A program made the translations under genes and the position numbers. A stretch of DNA of 64,000 bases from Salicibibacter cibi. GTDB taxonomy: Bacteria; Bacillota; Bacilli; Bacillales; Marinococcaceae. The stretch lies in NCBI RefSeq assembly GCF_016495865.1, contig NZ_CP054706.1, forward strand, positions 2,976,001 through 3,040,000, given 5' to 3'. A model generated the notes under the pieces. The model was not told the DNA's origin. It was given only the letters and a program-made list of their open reading frames with translations, and did no database searches. Below are positions 44,022 through 52,986 of the stretch, piece after piece. Position 1 is the stretch's first letter; every line of letters begins with the position of its first letter.

Positions 44022-44065
44022 AATGATATACTAATTAGCTTCATTATATCGATTAGTATATCATA
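44022..44065. promoter_or_regulatory. Inverted repeat resembling paired CcpN boxes at gapB
   Basis: ATGATATACTAAT (44023-44035) and ATTAGTATATCAT (44052-44064) are a perfect 13-bp inverted repeat with a 16-base spacer, 19-60 bases upstream of gapB. On the minus strand TATGATATACT fits the CcpN box pattern TRTGHYATAYW as I recall it at all positions, and the other arm fits at ten of eleven. CcpN represses gapB and pckA under glycolytic conditions in B. subtilis. Confidence 0.65.
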
Positions 44066-44137
44066 TAACAATCGCTCGTTCGATGTTTATGGTTCAGAAA
44101 AGGCACAAACCATCGTCCCGAATGAAAGAAGGGTGAA

Positions 44138-44740
44138 TCAATCACCCTCTTTCACCCCCCATTTCGTAAGGATATGTAATAATTGGTTTTTTGATTCGGT
44201 GCGGCTGCCATTGTTATCGACAACCGCATCCGCGTAATTTTTTTTCTTCTTTAACGGCATTTGCGAACGTATCCGTTCAAGCGCCTCTTCTTTCGTACTT
44301 CCGTCCCGTTCCATCAGCCGTTTTAATTGCACACCTTCGCTGACATACGCAAGCAGCACACGATCCACAGTATTCGTTCGTCCATTCTCCACGAGCAAAG
44401 GGATGTCGAAAATAAGCGTCCGATTTCCCTCGTTCATCAGCGCTTCTTTTTTGTTCATCATTTCCTTTTGAATCGCCGGATGTGTAATCGCATTGAGACG
44501 ATTCCGTTTTTCTTTATCGGCAAAAATAATGCTGCCGAGCGCTTTGCGGTCCAACGTGCCATCATCATGAAAAACATCATCTCCGAAAAAATTTTTGATT
44601 TCCTCGTACGCCGGTTTTCCGGGCTCAACGACCTCCCGGGCAACCGTATCTGCATCGATGATTGGCAGGTCCCAGGCCCGCATGTAATCCGCAAGTAAAC
44701 TTTTCCCGCTGGCAATTCCGCCGGTAAGTCCTATGATCAT
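44138..44740 (-). CDS. coaE: Dephospho-CoA kinase
   Basis: The 200-residue kinase has the P-loop IGLTGGIASGKS at the N-terminus, ADTVAREVVEPG and IFDIPLLVENG, standard CoaE landmarks. It phosphorylates dephospho-CoA in the last step of CoA synthesis. It lies 14 bases after ytaF in the same direction, within the polA-mutM-ytaF-coaE operon. Confidence 0.94.
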   Translation of the reverse strand: MIIGLTGGIASGKSLLADYMRAWDLPIIDADTVAREVVEPGKPAYEEIKNFFGDDVFHDDGTLDRKALGSIIFADKEKRNRLNAITHPAIQKEMMNKKEALMNEGNRTLIFDIPLLVENGRTNTVDRVLLAYVSEGVQLKRLMERDGSTKEEALERIRSQMPLKKKKNYADAVVDNNGSRTESKNQLLHILTKWGVKEGD

Positions 44741-44754
44741 ATTAACCTCCCTCT

Positions 44755-45405
44755 TTAAATGAAATTAAACACCCCGATGCAAACGATAAGCAAGCCGGGC
44801 AAAAAAACCAATTTATCGATGGTTTTTCGGCCGGAAAGTTTAAAGCCGCCTTTTTTACCAAGAACCAAAAATACCGAGCACATTACGAACACGAACACTG
44901 CAAAGACAAGCACCGAATGTCCGAGCATCGCAGCGCCAAAACCGGCCCCAAAAGCATCCAAGGCGAGGGCAAAACCTAGGAGCATCGCTTCTTTAATAGA
45001 AATCGTTCCTGAACCATCCATATCAGCAGTGGTTGGCTTTCGCAACACTTGGATGACGAGTCCTAATTTCTTAATTTCCCAGTTGACCATCGTTCCTTCT
45101 GTATTTTTACGGACGGGCGGCCTTTGTGGCTGTTCATTCGATTGCGCCCCTTGATAGATCGCCCATGCCCCAATTGCGATAAGAATGGCGCCCCCCAAAT
45201 AATCCGCAAATTGAGAGGGGATATATTGAAACACAACTCCAGCGAACAACCCTGCTATTAAAGCAGATATAAATGAGCATAAACCGATAAGTACGACCGG
45301 CAACATGGAGATTTTAAGTTTGCGCATGCCGTACGTCATCCCAACACCGAATGCATCCACACTAACCGCGAAAGCAAGCACGAGTAATGCGACCCAGCCT
45401 TCCAT
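44755..45405 (-). CDS. ytaF: Sporulation membrane protein YtaF (MntP-like fold)
   Basis: The 216-residue protein has about six membrane segments with repeated Asp-containing motifs AFAVSVDAFGVGMTYG and GFALALDAFGAGFG, as in the MntP/YtaF family. A charged central loop follows residue 85 (GAQSNEQPQRPPVRKN) and contains DMDGSGTISIKEA, which looks like an EF-hand-type loop. The family is sporulation-associated in Bacillus; transport of manganese has been shown for relatives. Position between mutM and coaE is conserved. Confidence 0.88.
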   Translation of the reverse strand: MEGWVALLVLAFAVSVDAFGVGMTYGMRKLKISMLPVVLIGLCSFISALIAGLFAGVVFQYIPSQFADYLGGAILIAIGAWAIYQGAQSNEQPQRPPVRKNTEGTMVNWEIKKLGLVIQVLRKPTTADMDGSGTISIKEAMLLGFALALDAFGAGFGAAMLGHSVLVFAVFVFVMCSVFLVLGKKGGFKLSGRKTIDKLVFLPGLLIVCIGVFNFI

Positions 45406-45468
45406 CAGACATGCTCCCTCCAGCTATCTATTTAACATAGCCTATGACAGGAGCCCATCCAATGTACT

Positions 45469-46293
45469 TCATTCCGAGGGCTGGCAATTTGGGCAATGGT
45501 GCGTTCCGCGTCCGGCAACGACTGTTCGTTCGATTTTCCCTGCACATTTTTTGCATGGTTGCCCTTTACGGCCATACACATACAATTGTTGCTGAAAATA
45601 CCCCATTTCCCCATTCCCGTTCAAATACGAACGAATGGATGAACCTCCGGATTCGATGGCCGCTTCCAAGGTTGAAATCGTTTCTCGATGTACGCGTAAT
45701 ATCGTGTCATCATCAAGCGAAGCAGCCGGGCGCCCGGGAAAAATCCCGGCGCGAAACAACGCCTCATCTACATAAATGTTTCCAAGCCCGGCAACAACGG
45801 ACTGATCAAGCAACACAGCTTTTACATTGCGGGTCGTTTTCGCAAATTTCCCCCGTAGGTAAGAAAGCTTGAAGGAAGGATCCATCGGTTCCGGACCTAG
45901 CTTTGAAAGCGGTGCAACACCAAGTTCTGTGCCTTTTGGAAACAAATGCATCGTCCCAAATTTACGCACATCGTTGTAATGAAGTTCACTGTTGTCGTGA
46001 AGAAAAAAGCGTACATGCGTGTGTTTCGTTGGCGCTTCCTCACTTAGGCTGTATTTCCCTTCCATGCGTAAATGGGAGACGAGCGCATAATCATCCAAAC
46101 CAAAGATCAGAAACTTTCCTTTTCGATCAATCTGTTGAATCGTTTGTCCCGCGAGAAAAAAACGAAACGCCTCCACGTCATCCGGCTCCTTTATCATTTT
46201 CGGCCATCCGACTTCCACATCCATGATTTGCTTCTTTTGCACGAGTTTCGTTAACGTTCTCCTTACGATTTCCACTTCCGGCAACTCTGGCAT
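45469..46293 (-). CDS. mutM: Formamidopyrimidine-DNA glycosylase
   Basis: The 274-residue enzyme starts MPELPEVEIV with the catalytic Pro and Glu, contains the helix-two-turn-helix region (GLGNIYVDEALFRAGIFP) and ends in the zinc finger CKKCAGKIERTVVAGRGTHH followed by CPNC. It excises 8-oxoguanine and related lesions. It starts 16 bases after the polA stop. Confidence 0.95.
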   Translation of the reverse strand: MPELPEVEIVRRTLTKLVQKKQIMDVEVGWPKMIKEPDDVEAFRFFLAGQTIQQIDRKGKFLIFGLDDYALVSHLRMEGKYSLSEEAPTKHTHVRFFLHDNSELHYNDVRKFGTMHLFPKGTELGVAPLSKLGPEPMDPSFKLSYLRGKFAKTTRNVKAVLLDQSVVAGLGNIYVDEALFRAGIFPGRPAASLDDDTILRVHRETISTLEAAIESGGSSIRSYLNGNGEMGYFQQQLYVYGRKGQPCKKCAGKIERTVVAGRGTHHCPNCQPSE

Positions 46294-46309
46294 AACTTCT
46301 CGTTTCTCC

Positions 46310-48943
46310 TCACTTCGCTTCGTACCATGTTTGTCCGTGCGCTACATCGACAACGAGCGGCACATCGAGGGCAATTGTTTCCGTCATCGTCTCGGTAACG
46401 AAGGTTTGCATTTGTTCGATTTCTGTCGGGGGGACCTCAAAAATCAGCTCGTCATGAACTTGTAACAGTAGGCGACTTTGCAATCTTTGTCTCGTCAAAT
46501 CATCTGCTACATCAACCATCGCTTTTTTAATAATATCGGCAGCCGTTCCCTGAATGGGTGTATTCATCGCTGTTCGTTCCGAGAAACTTCTGCGGTTAAA
46601 ATTACGGTCGTTAATCTCGGGGAGATAACGGCGGCGATTTAACAGAGTCGTGACGTAGCCCTCATCCCGGGCATGGAGCACCGCTTCGTCCATGTATTTC
46701 TTCACATTCGGATAACTTTCAAAATAACGGTCGATAAATGATTGTGCTTCTTTTCTTGTGATCCCGAGATTTTGGGATAGTCCATAATCGCTAATGCCGT
46801 AGACAATTCCGAAGTTCACCGCTTTTGCCTGACGCCGCATCGTATCGGTAATTTCTTCATTTCCAACGTCAAACACATCCATCGCTGTTTTCGTATGGAT
46901 ATCTTGTCCTTCGTGAAAAGCCGCTTTTAATTTTTCATCTCCGGACATATGGGCAAGCACACGCAATTCAATTTGTGAATAATCGGCGGCTAAAATAACC
47001 CAGCCGGATTCTGAAGGAACAAAAGCTTTGCGTATTTTTCTTCCTTCTTCAAGGCGAATCGGGATGTTTTGCAAATTCGGTTCAGCAGAACTCAAACGGC
47101 CCGTTTGTGTGATCGCTTGGTTAAAACGCGTATGGATTTTGTGCGTATCTGCATGAATGACTTTGAGAAGTCCATCGATATACGTCGATTTGAGCTTCAT
47201 CACTTGCCGGTAGTGCAGCAGTTTCGGAATGATTTCATGCTCTCCCACAAGTTTTTCAAGAACATCAGCGGCAGTAGAGTACCCGGTTTTTGTTTTTTTG
47301 ATTACCGGAAGTTCAAGCTTCTCAAAAAGAATCGGTCCCAACTGTTTCGGGGAATTAATATTGAACGTTTCACCGGCAAGGGAATGAATATCTTGTTCGA
47401 GCGACTGCAGACGTTCGTCAAGCTCCTTGCCCATATCAAGCAACTGTTGTTGATCCGTCATAACTCCTTGCAGTTCCATCTGCGCAAGCACCAATGATAA
47501 AGGAAGCTCCATCGTTGAAAACAGACCGCTTTGTTCATTTTCTTCCAACTCGGAACTAAGGGCTTCCTTCACCTTCCAGAGCGTAGCCGCTTTGCGAGCC
47601 AGGTGGTCATTAAGTGCCGCAGCTTCGGGCTTCGCAAACTTCGCACCTTTCCCATACACGCTTTCATCCGCTAAAACCGTGTGTAATCCCCGTCGCTCAG
47701 CAATATCCGCTATGTCGTGCGCCGATAAAGAAGGGTCCAGGAGATATGATGCAATGAGGGCATCAAAAGAAACGGCTTTGATCGTGATGTCCTTCCATCC
47801 CAAAGCCACGATGACGCGCTTGGCGTCAAATACGTACTTTTTCTTTTTTTCATCGGATAACCAATCGCGAAAAGCATCCGTTGCGAGCGCGATCTCCGCG
47901 GGGACGGTGAACGATCCGTTCTCATTTACAATGCTGACGCCCCAAATATCGGCATTGTGGTAATTCTCTACCGGCACTTCGACAATAAGACCCGCTGGTG
48001 ACGTGAGCATTTCGTCTGTCACTTCTTCCATATGCCGAAACTCAAAATCTTCAAGTGCCGCTTCCTCTTCCTTTATGTCTTCGTCGGTTGTAATTTGGTT
48101 CATTAAAGAATTGAACCCGTATTCTTTAAAAAGCTGCCGTACGGCTTTGCTATCATATCCCTCATAGGAAAGACGTTCCAACCCAAGATCAACCGGTGCT
48201 TCCCGGTTAATGACTGCCAATTGTTTACTCATAAGGGCTTGATCCCGGTATTCTTTCAGGCGATCCCTCATTTTCGGGCCAGATACATCATCAGCATGGT
48301 CCAGAACGTCTTCAATATTGCCATATTCAGCCAATAATTTAAGTGCCGTTTTTTCACCGATTTTGGGAACCCCCGGAATGTTATCCGATGAATCCCCGCC
48401 GAGCCCTTTCATGTCAGGAATGTGTGTGGCCGGTATGCCATACCTTTCAGCGATTGCGTCAGTGTCATACCAATCAACATTCGTAATGCCCTTTTTCGTA
48501 ATCGCGACGTGTGTCCGATCGGTCACAAGCTGAAGCAAGTCCTTATCTCCGGTGTAGATGCGAACCTGCCAGTTCTCGTCTTCAGCACGTTTGGCAAGCG
48601 TCCCGATAATATCATCGGCTTCATATAACTCGACCTGAACGGCGTTAATGGTAAACGACTGTAAAACTTCCTGAATAATCGGTAGTTGTTCCGAAAGCTC
48701 CGGCGGCGTTTTCTGACGGTCACTCTTATACTCTTCAAATTGCTCATGCCTAAAAGTTGTTTTCCCGGCATCAAAAGCGATAAGCATGTGCGTCGGTTGT
48801 TCTTCTTCCAAAATTTTAAGTAGCATCGTTGTAAAACCATAGACGGCGTTAGTGTAGACCCCTTTATCGTTCGATAAGAGGGGCAGGGCATAAAAAGCGC
48901 GGTATGCCACGCTATTTCCGTCTACAAGCACGAGTTTGTTCAT
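46310..48943 (-). CDS. polA: DNA polymerase I
   Basis: The 877-residue protein has the N-terminal 5' nuclease domain (LVDGNSVAYRAFYALPLL, DMKGLGGDSSDNIPGVPKIG), a degenerate 3'-5' exonuclease domain lacking the usual acidic residues as in other Bacillus enzymes, and a full polymerase domain (AADYSQIELRVLAHMSGDE, AKAVNFGIVYG, LLQVHDELIFEVP). ATG 48943 has AAGGAG upstream and gives the normal length. It starts the polA-mutM-ytaF-coaE operon. Confidence 0.95.
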   Translation of the reverse strand: MNKLVLVDGNSVAYRAFYALPLLSNDKGVYTNAVYGFTTMLLKILEEEQPTHMLIAFDAGKTTFRHEQFEEYKSDRQKTPPELSEQLPIIQEVLQSFTINAVQVELYEADDIIGTLAKRAEDENWQVRIYTGDKDLLQLVTDRTHVAITKKGITNVDWYDTDAIAERYGIPATHIPDMKGLGGDSSDNIPGVPKIGEKTALKLLAEYGNIEDVLDHADDVSGPKMRDRLKEYRDQALMSKQLAVINREAPVDLGLERLSYEGYDSKAVRQLFKEYGFNSLMNQITTDEDIKEEEAALEDFEFRHMEEVTDEMLTSPAGLIVEVPVENYHNADIWGVSIVNENGSFTVPAEIALATDAFRDWLSDEKKKKYVFDAKRVIVALGWKDITIKAVSFDALIASYLLDPSLSAHDIADIAERRGLHTVLADESVYGKGAKFAKPEAAALNDHLARKAATLWKVKEALSSELEENEQSGLFSTMELPLSLVLAQMELQGVMTDQQQLLDMGKELDERLQSLEQDIHSLAGETFNINSPKQLGPILFEKLELPVIKKTKTGYSTAADVLEKLVGEHEIIPKLLHYRQVMKLKSTYIDGLLKVIHADTHKIHTRFNQAITQTGRLSSAEPNLQNIPIRLEEGRKIRKAFVPSESGWVILAADYSQIELRVLAHMSGDEKLKAAFHEGQDIHTKTAMDVFDVGNEEITDTMRRQAKAVNFGIVYGISDYGLSQNLGITRKEAQSFIDRYFESYPNVKKYMDEAVLHARDEGYVTTLLNRRRYLPEINDRNFNRRSFSERTAMNTPIQGTAADIIKKAMVDVADDLTRQRLQSRLLLQVHDELIFEVPPTEIEQMQTFVTETMTETIALDVPLVVDVAHGQTWYEAK

Positions 48944-49016
48944 AAGTCGCAAGGCTCCTTTCGGCCAACCTGTATATCCTGATTTTATTCTATCATAATT
49001 GCCTCTCGTGAACATA

Positions 49017-49048
49017 AATAACATCCCCCGGAGATGGGGGATGTTATT
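49017..49048. terminator. 13-bp perfect hairpin between polA and the phoR remnant
   Basis: AATAACATCCCCC (49017-49029) and GGGGGATGTTATT (49036-49048) pair perfectly around a six-base loop. It lies upstream of polA and 500 bases downstream of the phoR remnant on the minus strand, so it could end transcription arriving from that side. The T-run is weak. Confidence 0.55.
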
Positions 49049-49130
49049 GGTTTATATACTATATCTTTATTATTGATCGAGTTCTTTAATGTTATTAATG
49101 GGCAACCCTGTAACTTTTGATATATATTCA

Positions 49131-49285
49131 GGTTAGTGACCCTTTAATCGGTGTCCGCTGCCTGTTCGGGTGTTAATTGCACGGTTAGTGACCCTTCGAG
49201 CGTGGTTTTTGCCTCTGTTCGGGTGCTAATAACTCGGTTAGTGACTCTTTAACCCGATTTTTCACGACTGTTCGGGTCCTAACCC
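49131..49285 (+). repeat. Three tandem ~52-bp units GGTTAGTGACCCTT...CTGTTCGGGTGCTAAT
   Basis: Units start at 49131, 49183 and 49236 with GGTTAGTGACCCTT or close variants and each contains CTGTTCGGGT followed by a variant of GCTAAT. At each junction GGGTGTTAA and TTAGTGACCC can fold into a hairpin with one bulge. A degenerate, oppositely oriented array is at 36602-36739. Noncoding; function unknown. Confidence 0.75.
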
Positions 49286-49329
49286 CGTAAGGAATGAGCC
49301 CCAGAGCATTTATCATTGTTTGTTTAACG

Positions 49330-49520
49330 GAGTGAATCAAACGACTTTGCTATATCAACTTATTAATCAGTTCCTTGGCGGTCATGGATTCACTTTCTTT
49401 CACCGCTTCACTTCTCTTCATAACGATCAAATGCTTTCTTTTATTATAACAAAAAAGGTGGCTTGTACATGGCAGGTTCGAGGCGCCTTTCGCCGCATCG
49501 TTTATCAGCCGAAAACGCCA
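49330..49520 (-). repeat. Solo copy of the promoter/N-terminal segment of the Rpn-like nuclease gene
   Basis: On the minus strand this segment repeats 51815-51970 closely: GGCGTTTTCGGCTGATAAAC, GAACCTGCCATGTAC, a TATAAT-like box, AAGAAAGCATTTGATCG, ATGAAGAGAAGTGAAGCG, then a few codons (VKESES) before unrelated sequence. It is what remains after loss of a second copy of that gene, or a seeded fragment of its upstream region. Confidence 0.65.
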
Positions 49521-49543
49521 TTTTATGTGCCAAAACAAACGAT

Positions 49544-50555
49544 TTACCAGCCACTCCATTCTTTCGGAAAGCAAATCGTAAACATCGTGCCCACGTTCGG
49601 TTTGCTCTTTGCCTCAATCGTACCTTCATGCGCCTCCAATAAGTGTTTAACGATGGCTAAGCCTAGGCCTGTGCCGCCCAGATCGCGACTCCGTGCTTTG
49701 TCAACACGATAGAAGCGTTCGAATACGCGCGGCAGGTCCTGTTTTTCAATACCTATCCCTGTATCACTCACTCGACAGACGATGAACTCGGCCTCCTCGT
49801 AAATATTTAGCTCTACTTCCCCACCTTCTCCGGTGTATGCGATGGCGTTCGTTAGTAAGTTCAAGAGTATTTGCTTTATTCGAGCCGCATCGCCGATCAT
49901 TTCCTTGTTCCCCTCACTCGAAACGTTAAATTGTAACGATTTGTCATCTGCTTTTTTTCTTAATAAACGCTCTGTTTCCGCTCCGATTTTCGAGAGATCG
50001 ATCGGTTGTAAATTCAACTGGAAGTTGTGAGTTTCAATGCGTGACAACTCGAGCAAGTCGCCCACCAAATCTTGAAGACGATCACTTTCCTTCCAGATTA
50101 TTTCCAAAAACTGTCGTTGAACATCCTGATTCTCCATCGACTCGTTGAGCAATGTTTCAGCGAACCCTTTAAGTGACGTGACCGGTGTCTTTAATTCATG
50201 GGAAACATTGGCCACAAAATCTTTCCGTATCTCTTCCAGCCGTTTCACACCTGTGATATCATGCAAAACCACGACCACGCCATGTAATTGACTTTTGCTA
50301 TTAGTGACCGGCGTTCCGTAAGCTTCATAATGCTTTACAGACCAGCCATCGTCAAAATACAATTGCTCGTGCGCATGTGTCTCGGTTAAAAAGACATATT
50401 GAATGAATAGAACGAAATTATGATCATGAATGCAATCATAATAAAGATGTTCCAACCATTCACTTGTATCCGCTTGAAAAATGTCATCACACATACGGTT
50501 CGCGAGTGTTATATGGCCTCGACCATCAATGAACAAGAGACCGCTACCCATGAAT
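49544..50555 (-). pseudogene. phoR: Sensor histidine kinase PhoR, N-terminal half missing
   Basis: The frame retains the PAS domain (FMGSGLLFIDGRGHITLANR), the phosphoacceptor helix VSHELKTPVTSLKGF, and the ATP-binding N, G1 and G2 boxes (LLTNAIAYTGEG, VSDTGIGIEKQDLPRVF, GGTGLGLAIVKH). Its position upstream of polA is that of phoR in Bacillus. The membrane-spanning sensor part and the phoP gene that should precede it are gone. Similarity ends near 50555, where the sequence switches to an IS200 transposase fragment on the opposite strand. No credible start codon with ribosome-binding site exists, so it is probably non-functional. Confidence 0.8.
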
Positions 50556-50556
50556 T

Positions 50557-50825
50557 GCGGGATTATCGAGATGAATGGCGAAGAAGACCACATCCATATT
50601 CTTTTTGATACACCACCTCAAATAAATCTAGCAACCACCATTAACAGTTTTAAAACCGTCACTTCTCGATATATTCGCAAAGAATTTCCTCATCATTTGA
50701 GTGAATATTATTGGAAATCTTATTTTTGGAGTAGAAGTTATATGGTATTAACCACCGGCGGAGCAACAATGGACGTGATAAAAAAATATAGAGAGGAGCA
50801 AGGAGAACAGGACCTTAGCGCCTAA
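50557..50825 (+). pseudogene. tnpA: IS200/IS605-family transposase TnpA, C-terminal part
   Basis: The plus strand encodes CGIIEMNGEEDHIHILFDTP with the HUH metal motif HIH, then INSFKTVTSRYIRKEF, YYWKSYFWSRSYMVLTTGGA and a helix with VIKKYREEQGEQDLSA. The catalytic Tyr region (VIKKYREEQG) is retained but the N-terminal third is lost at the junction with phoR. It ends inside the right-end hairpin at 50815. Confidence 0.85.
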
Positions 50826-50881
50826 TCCCCTACTAACTCAGAGATTTTGAAGGGGAATGCGGCGCTAACTTTTTGTTCAAA
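50811..50881. repeat. Right-end hairpin of the tnpA element (copy shared with glpD 3' end)
   Basis: TTAGCGCC (50815-50822) pairs with GGCGCTAA (50861-50868), and within it CCCC/GGGG and TCAGA-type GATTTTGA pair around the centre. The whole 71-base block, beginning with the last tnpA codons and running to TTGTTCAAA, is repeated at 55666-55736. The remaining bases to 50978 hold no supported gene. Confidence 0.75.
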
Positions 50882-50978
50882 GAGGATCACTTTGTATTTT
50901 TGGAATAAGTCGTTTAACATAGTTTCCGTATACATTTCAGTTTTTGTATCAATTACATCGACCCATCTATACGAATGT

Positions 50979-51842
50979 TTAATCGTGGTGGGTCAATTTA
51001 TTTATTTTGTCAATGGATAATCCCGTTGCTTCTGCAATATCTTCCAAGGACATCCCCTTAACGAATAACTTTTTAGCGATTTCCTCCTTGGCTAATTCAC
51101 TACCTTCTTCTCTCCACTTCTTATCCCATTCAAACTCTTTGACGACATCATCAATCTTTTTTTGGGTATCAGGATCAAGGTCTAGCTTTTGCATCGTTTG
51201 GATCACCTCCGTAAATAATTCGGGATTGGCATGAAAAACCGCGTGAAACATAAGCAAGTACAGATCTTTCTTACTGTCTTGAAAATAGTCCATCAGAGCA
51301 CGTTGCAGTTGTTCTTTTTCCTGTAACTGATTCGTCAATAGCGTCAGGTACTCGTTCTCCTTGTTGGGAAGATCTTCTTGAATGAGAAGTTGGATAGGTA
51401 CATCCATCCCTTCGATGTAGTATACCCCTTCATTTTCAAAATAGACATGTTTTTCCCGCTTCTGTAGATGATCCAGGAGTTTCGTCGGCTTATACAGGCT
51501 AACAAGAGTTAATGTCATCTCACGGATGTCTATCGTGTCTATGCCTTTGTCGCCGGTGTTTTTATATAGATATACGTATGCTATAGCCTTATAGAAGTCA
51601 TCAATCGAAACATAATCTCTGGGTGATTTATACTCGACAACGTTGTAATGACGAAAGATTCTGCCAATATTTTTATCAATATATGCTTCCCCGTCTTTCA
51701 AAATAAGAACGTCAACTTTCAAGGGTTCACTCGTTAGCTCAAATTCCAGCTGAAACTCCAACTCATCTGCGTATGCTTGCAATTCCAACTGTAAGGCCGC
51801 CGCAAATGACGGATGCCAAGAAATCGATTCATTCTCTTTCAC
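50979..51842 (-). CDS. Rpn-like PD-(D/E)XK nuclease-fold protein
   Basis: The 287-residue protein has the PD-(D/E)XK layout of Rpn/transposase-associated nuclease-like proteins: LKVDVLILKDGEAYIDKNIG with the metal Asp, then NVVEYKSPRDYVSIDDFYKA with the E-x-K catalytic pair near residue 70. The C-terminus is helical, with KKWREEGSELAKEEIAKKLF and a short repeat-like LEDIAEATGLSIDKINKL resembling those of recombination-promoting nucleases. GTG 51842 is chosen because AGAGGTG precedes it by about six bases. A TATAAT box with TGTACA 17 bases before it lies at about 51890-51920. A partial copy of its upstream region is at 49330-49520, fitting a spreading gene family. Confidence 0.65.
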   Translation of the reverse strand: MKENESISWHPSFAAALQLELQAYADELEFQLEFELTSEPLKVDVLILKDGEAYIDKNIGRIFRHYNVVEYKSPRDYVSIDDFYKAIAYVYLYKNTGDKGIDTIDIREMTLTLVSLYKPTKLLDHLQKREKHVYFENEGVYYIEGMDVPIQLLIQEDLPNKENEYLTLLTNQLQEKEQLQRALMDYFQDSKKDLYLLMFHAVFHANPELFTEVIQTMQKLDLDPDTQKKIDDVVKEFEWDKKWREEGSELAKEEIAKKLFVKGMSLEDIAEATGLSIDKINKLTHHD

Positions 51843-52044
51843 CGCTTCACCTCTCTTCATAACGATCAAGTGTTTTCTTTTATTATAGCAAAAAAGGGGA
51901 TGACGTGTACATGGCAGGTTCGAGGCGCCCTCGACGTATCGTTTATCAGCCGAAAACGCCACTTTATCAGCCAAATTTTGCAATATACCAGCCAAAAAAA
52001 GCAGAAACGAGTGATCGCCCCGCTTCTGCGCTACGTAGACTCTG

Positions 52045-52911
52045 CTATGACGACGTATAGTCGCCACCGTTAATGTGAATCGCTTGCCCGGTCATGTAGG
52101 AAGATTCATCTGCCGCTAGCATCACATAAGGCCAAGCATGTTCGGAAGGTTGGCCCGGCCGGTTGATCAAGCCGCCTTGACCGAAATTTTCAACGCCTTC
52201 TTCGTCAAACGATGACGGAATCAGCGGCGTCCATACCGGTCCGGGCGCCACTGAATTCGCGCGAATGCCTTTATCGGCAAGGCTTTGGGCGATACTGCGG
52301 ATAAATGAAGTGACCGCGCCTTTCGTTGCCGAATAGTCCATGAAAATCGGGTTCCCGCGGTAAGCATTAATGGAAGAAGTGGCAATAATGGAATCACCTG
52401 CCTGCATGTGACGGACAGCGGCTTTTGTTAAATAGAAATGGGAAAAGAAATTAACCCGAAACACGTCCTCGAATTGCTCCGAAGAAACATCAAGGATATC
52501 ATCGCGCACATATTGAATCGCCGCATTGTTAACGAGAATATTAATCTTTCCGAACGTCGCGACGGTTTGTTCCACGAGATCCCGGCAATGGGATTCACTT
52601 TTAATGTCACCCGGAAGGAGTAAGCATCTCGTCCCTTCGGCTTCGACCATTTTTTTCGTTTCTTCGGCATCTTCATGTTCATCCAAATAAGAAATGGCAA
52701 CATCCGCGCCTTCTTTTGCATAAAGCATGGCCACGGCACGTCCAATGCCGCTGTCACCCCCGGTAATCAACGATGCCTTTCCTTTCAACTTATCCGTTCC
52801 TTTATAATCCGTCGGCTGCGCAGGCTTTGGCTGCATCTGCGACTCAATGCCCGGTTGTCTTTCTTGGCGCTGCCGTGGAGTGCTTCCGATCTGCATCTCT
52901 CGTGGATCCAT
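52045..52911 (-). CDS. Short-chain dehydrogenase/reductase (YhdF/YhxC-like)
   Basis: The 288-residue SDR has an extended polar N-terminus (about 40 residues, Gln/Pro-rich), the NAD(P) loop SLITGGDSGIGRAVAMLYAK, NNAAIQYV, and the catalytic Ser and YSATK (Tyr, Lys) triad near residue 195. This classical SDR subgroup with a long leader is common as stress-induced proteins in Bacillus; substrates are unknown. ATG 52911 follows AAGGAGGG. It is in the same direction as the membrane protein gene upstream, 75 bases away. Confidence 0.85.
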   Translation of the reverse strand: MDPREMQIGSTPRQRQERQPGIESQMQPKPAQPTDYKGTDKLKGKASLITGGDSGIGRAVAMLYAKEGADVAISYLDEHEDAEETKKMVEAEGTRCLLLPGDIKSESHCRDLVEQTVATFGKINILVNNAAIQYVRDDILDVSSEQFEDVFRVNFFSHFYLTKAAVRHMQAGDSIIATSSINAYRGNPIFMDYSATKGAVTSFIRSIAQSLADKGIRANSVAPGPVWTPLIPSSFDEEGVENFGQGGLINRPGQPSEHAWPYVMLAADESSYMTGQAIHINGGDYTSS

Positions 52912-52986
52912 TGGGTTTCCCTCCTTGAAGGCTTTGCATGTCCTCCTTGTCCATACCACTTTCACTTGGGTCTGCAAACTAAAAAC

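Noticed and set aside
49131..49285. Possible CRISPR array in the three 52-bp units
   Set aside because: Similarity runs through the whole unit rather than being confined to a repeat, and only three units exist.
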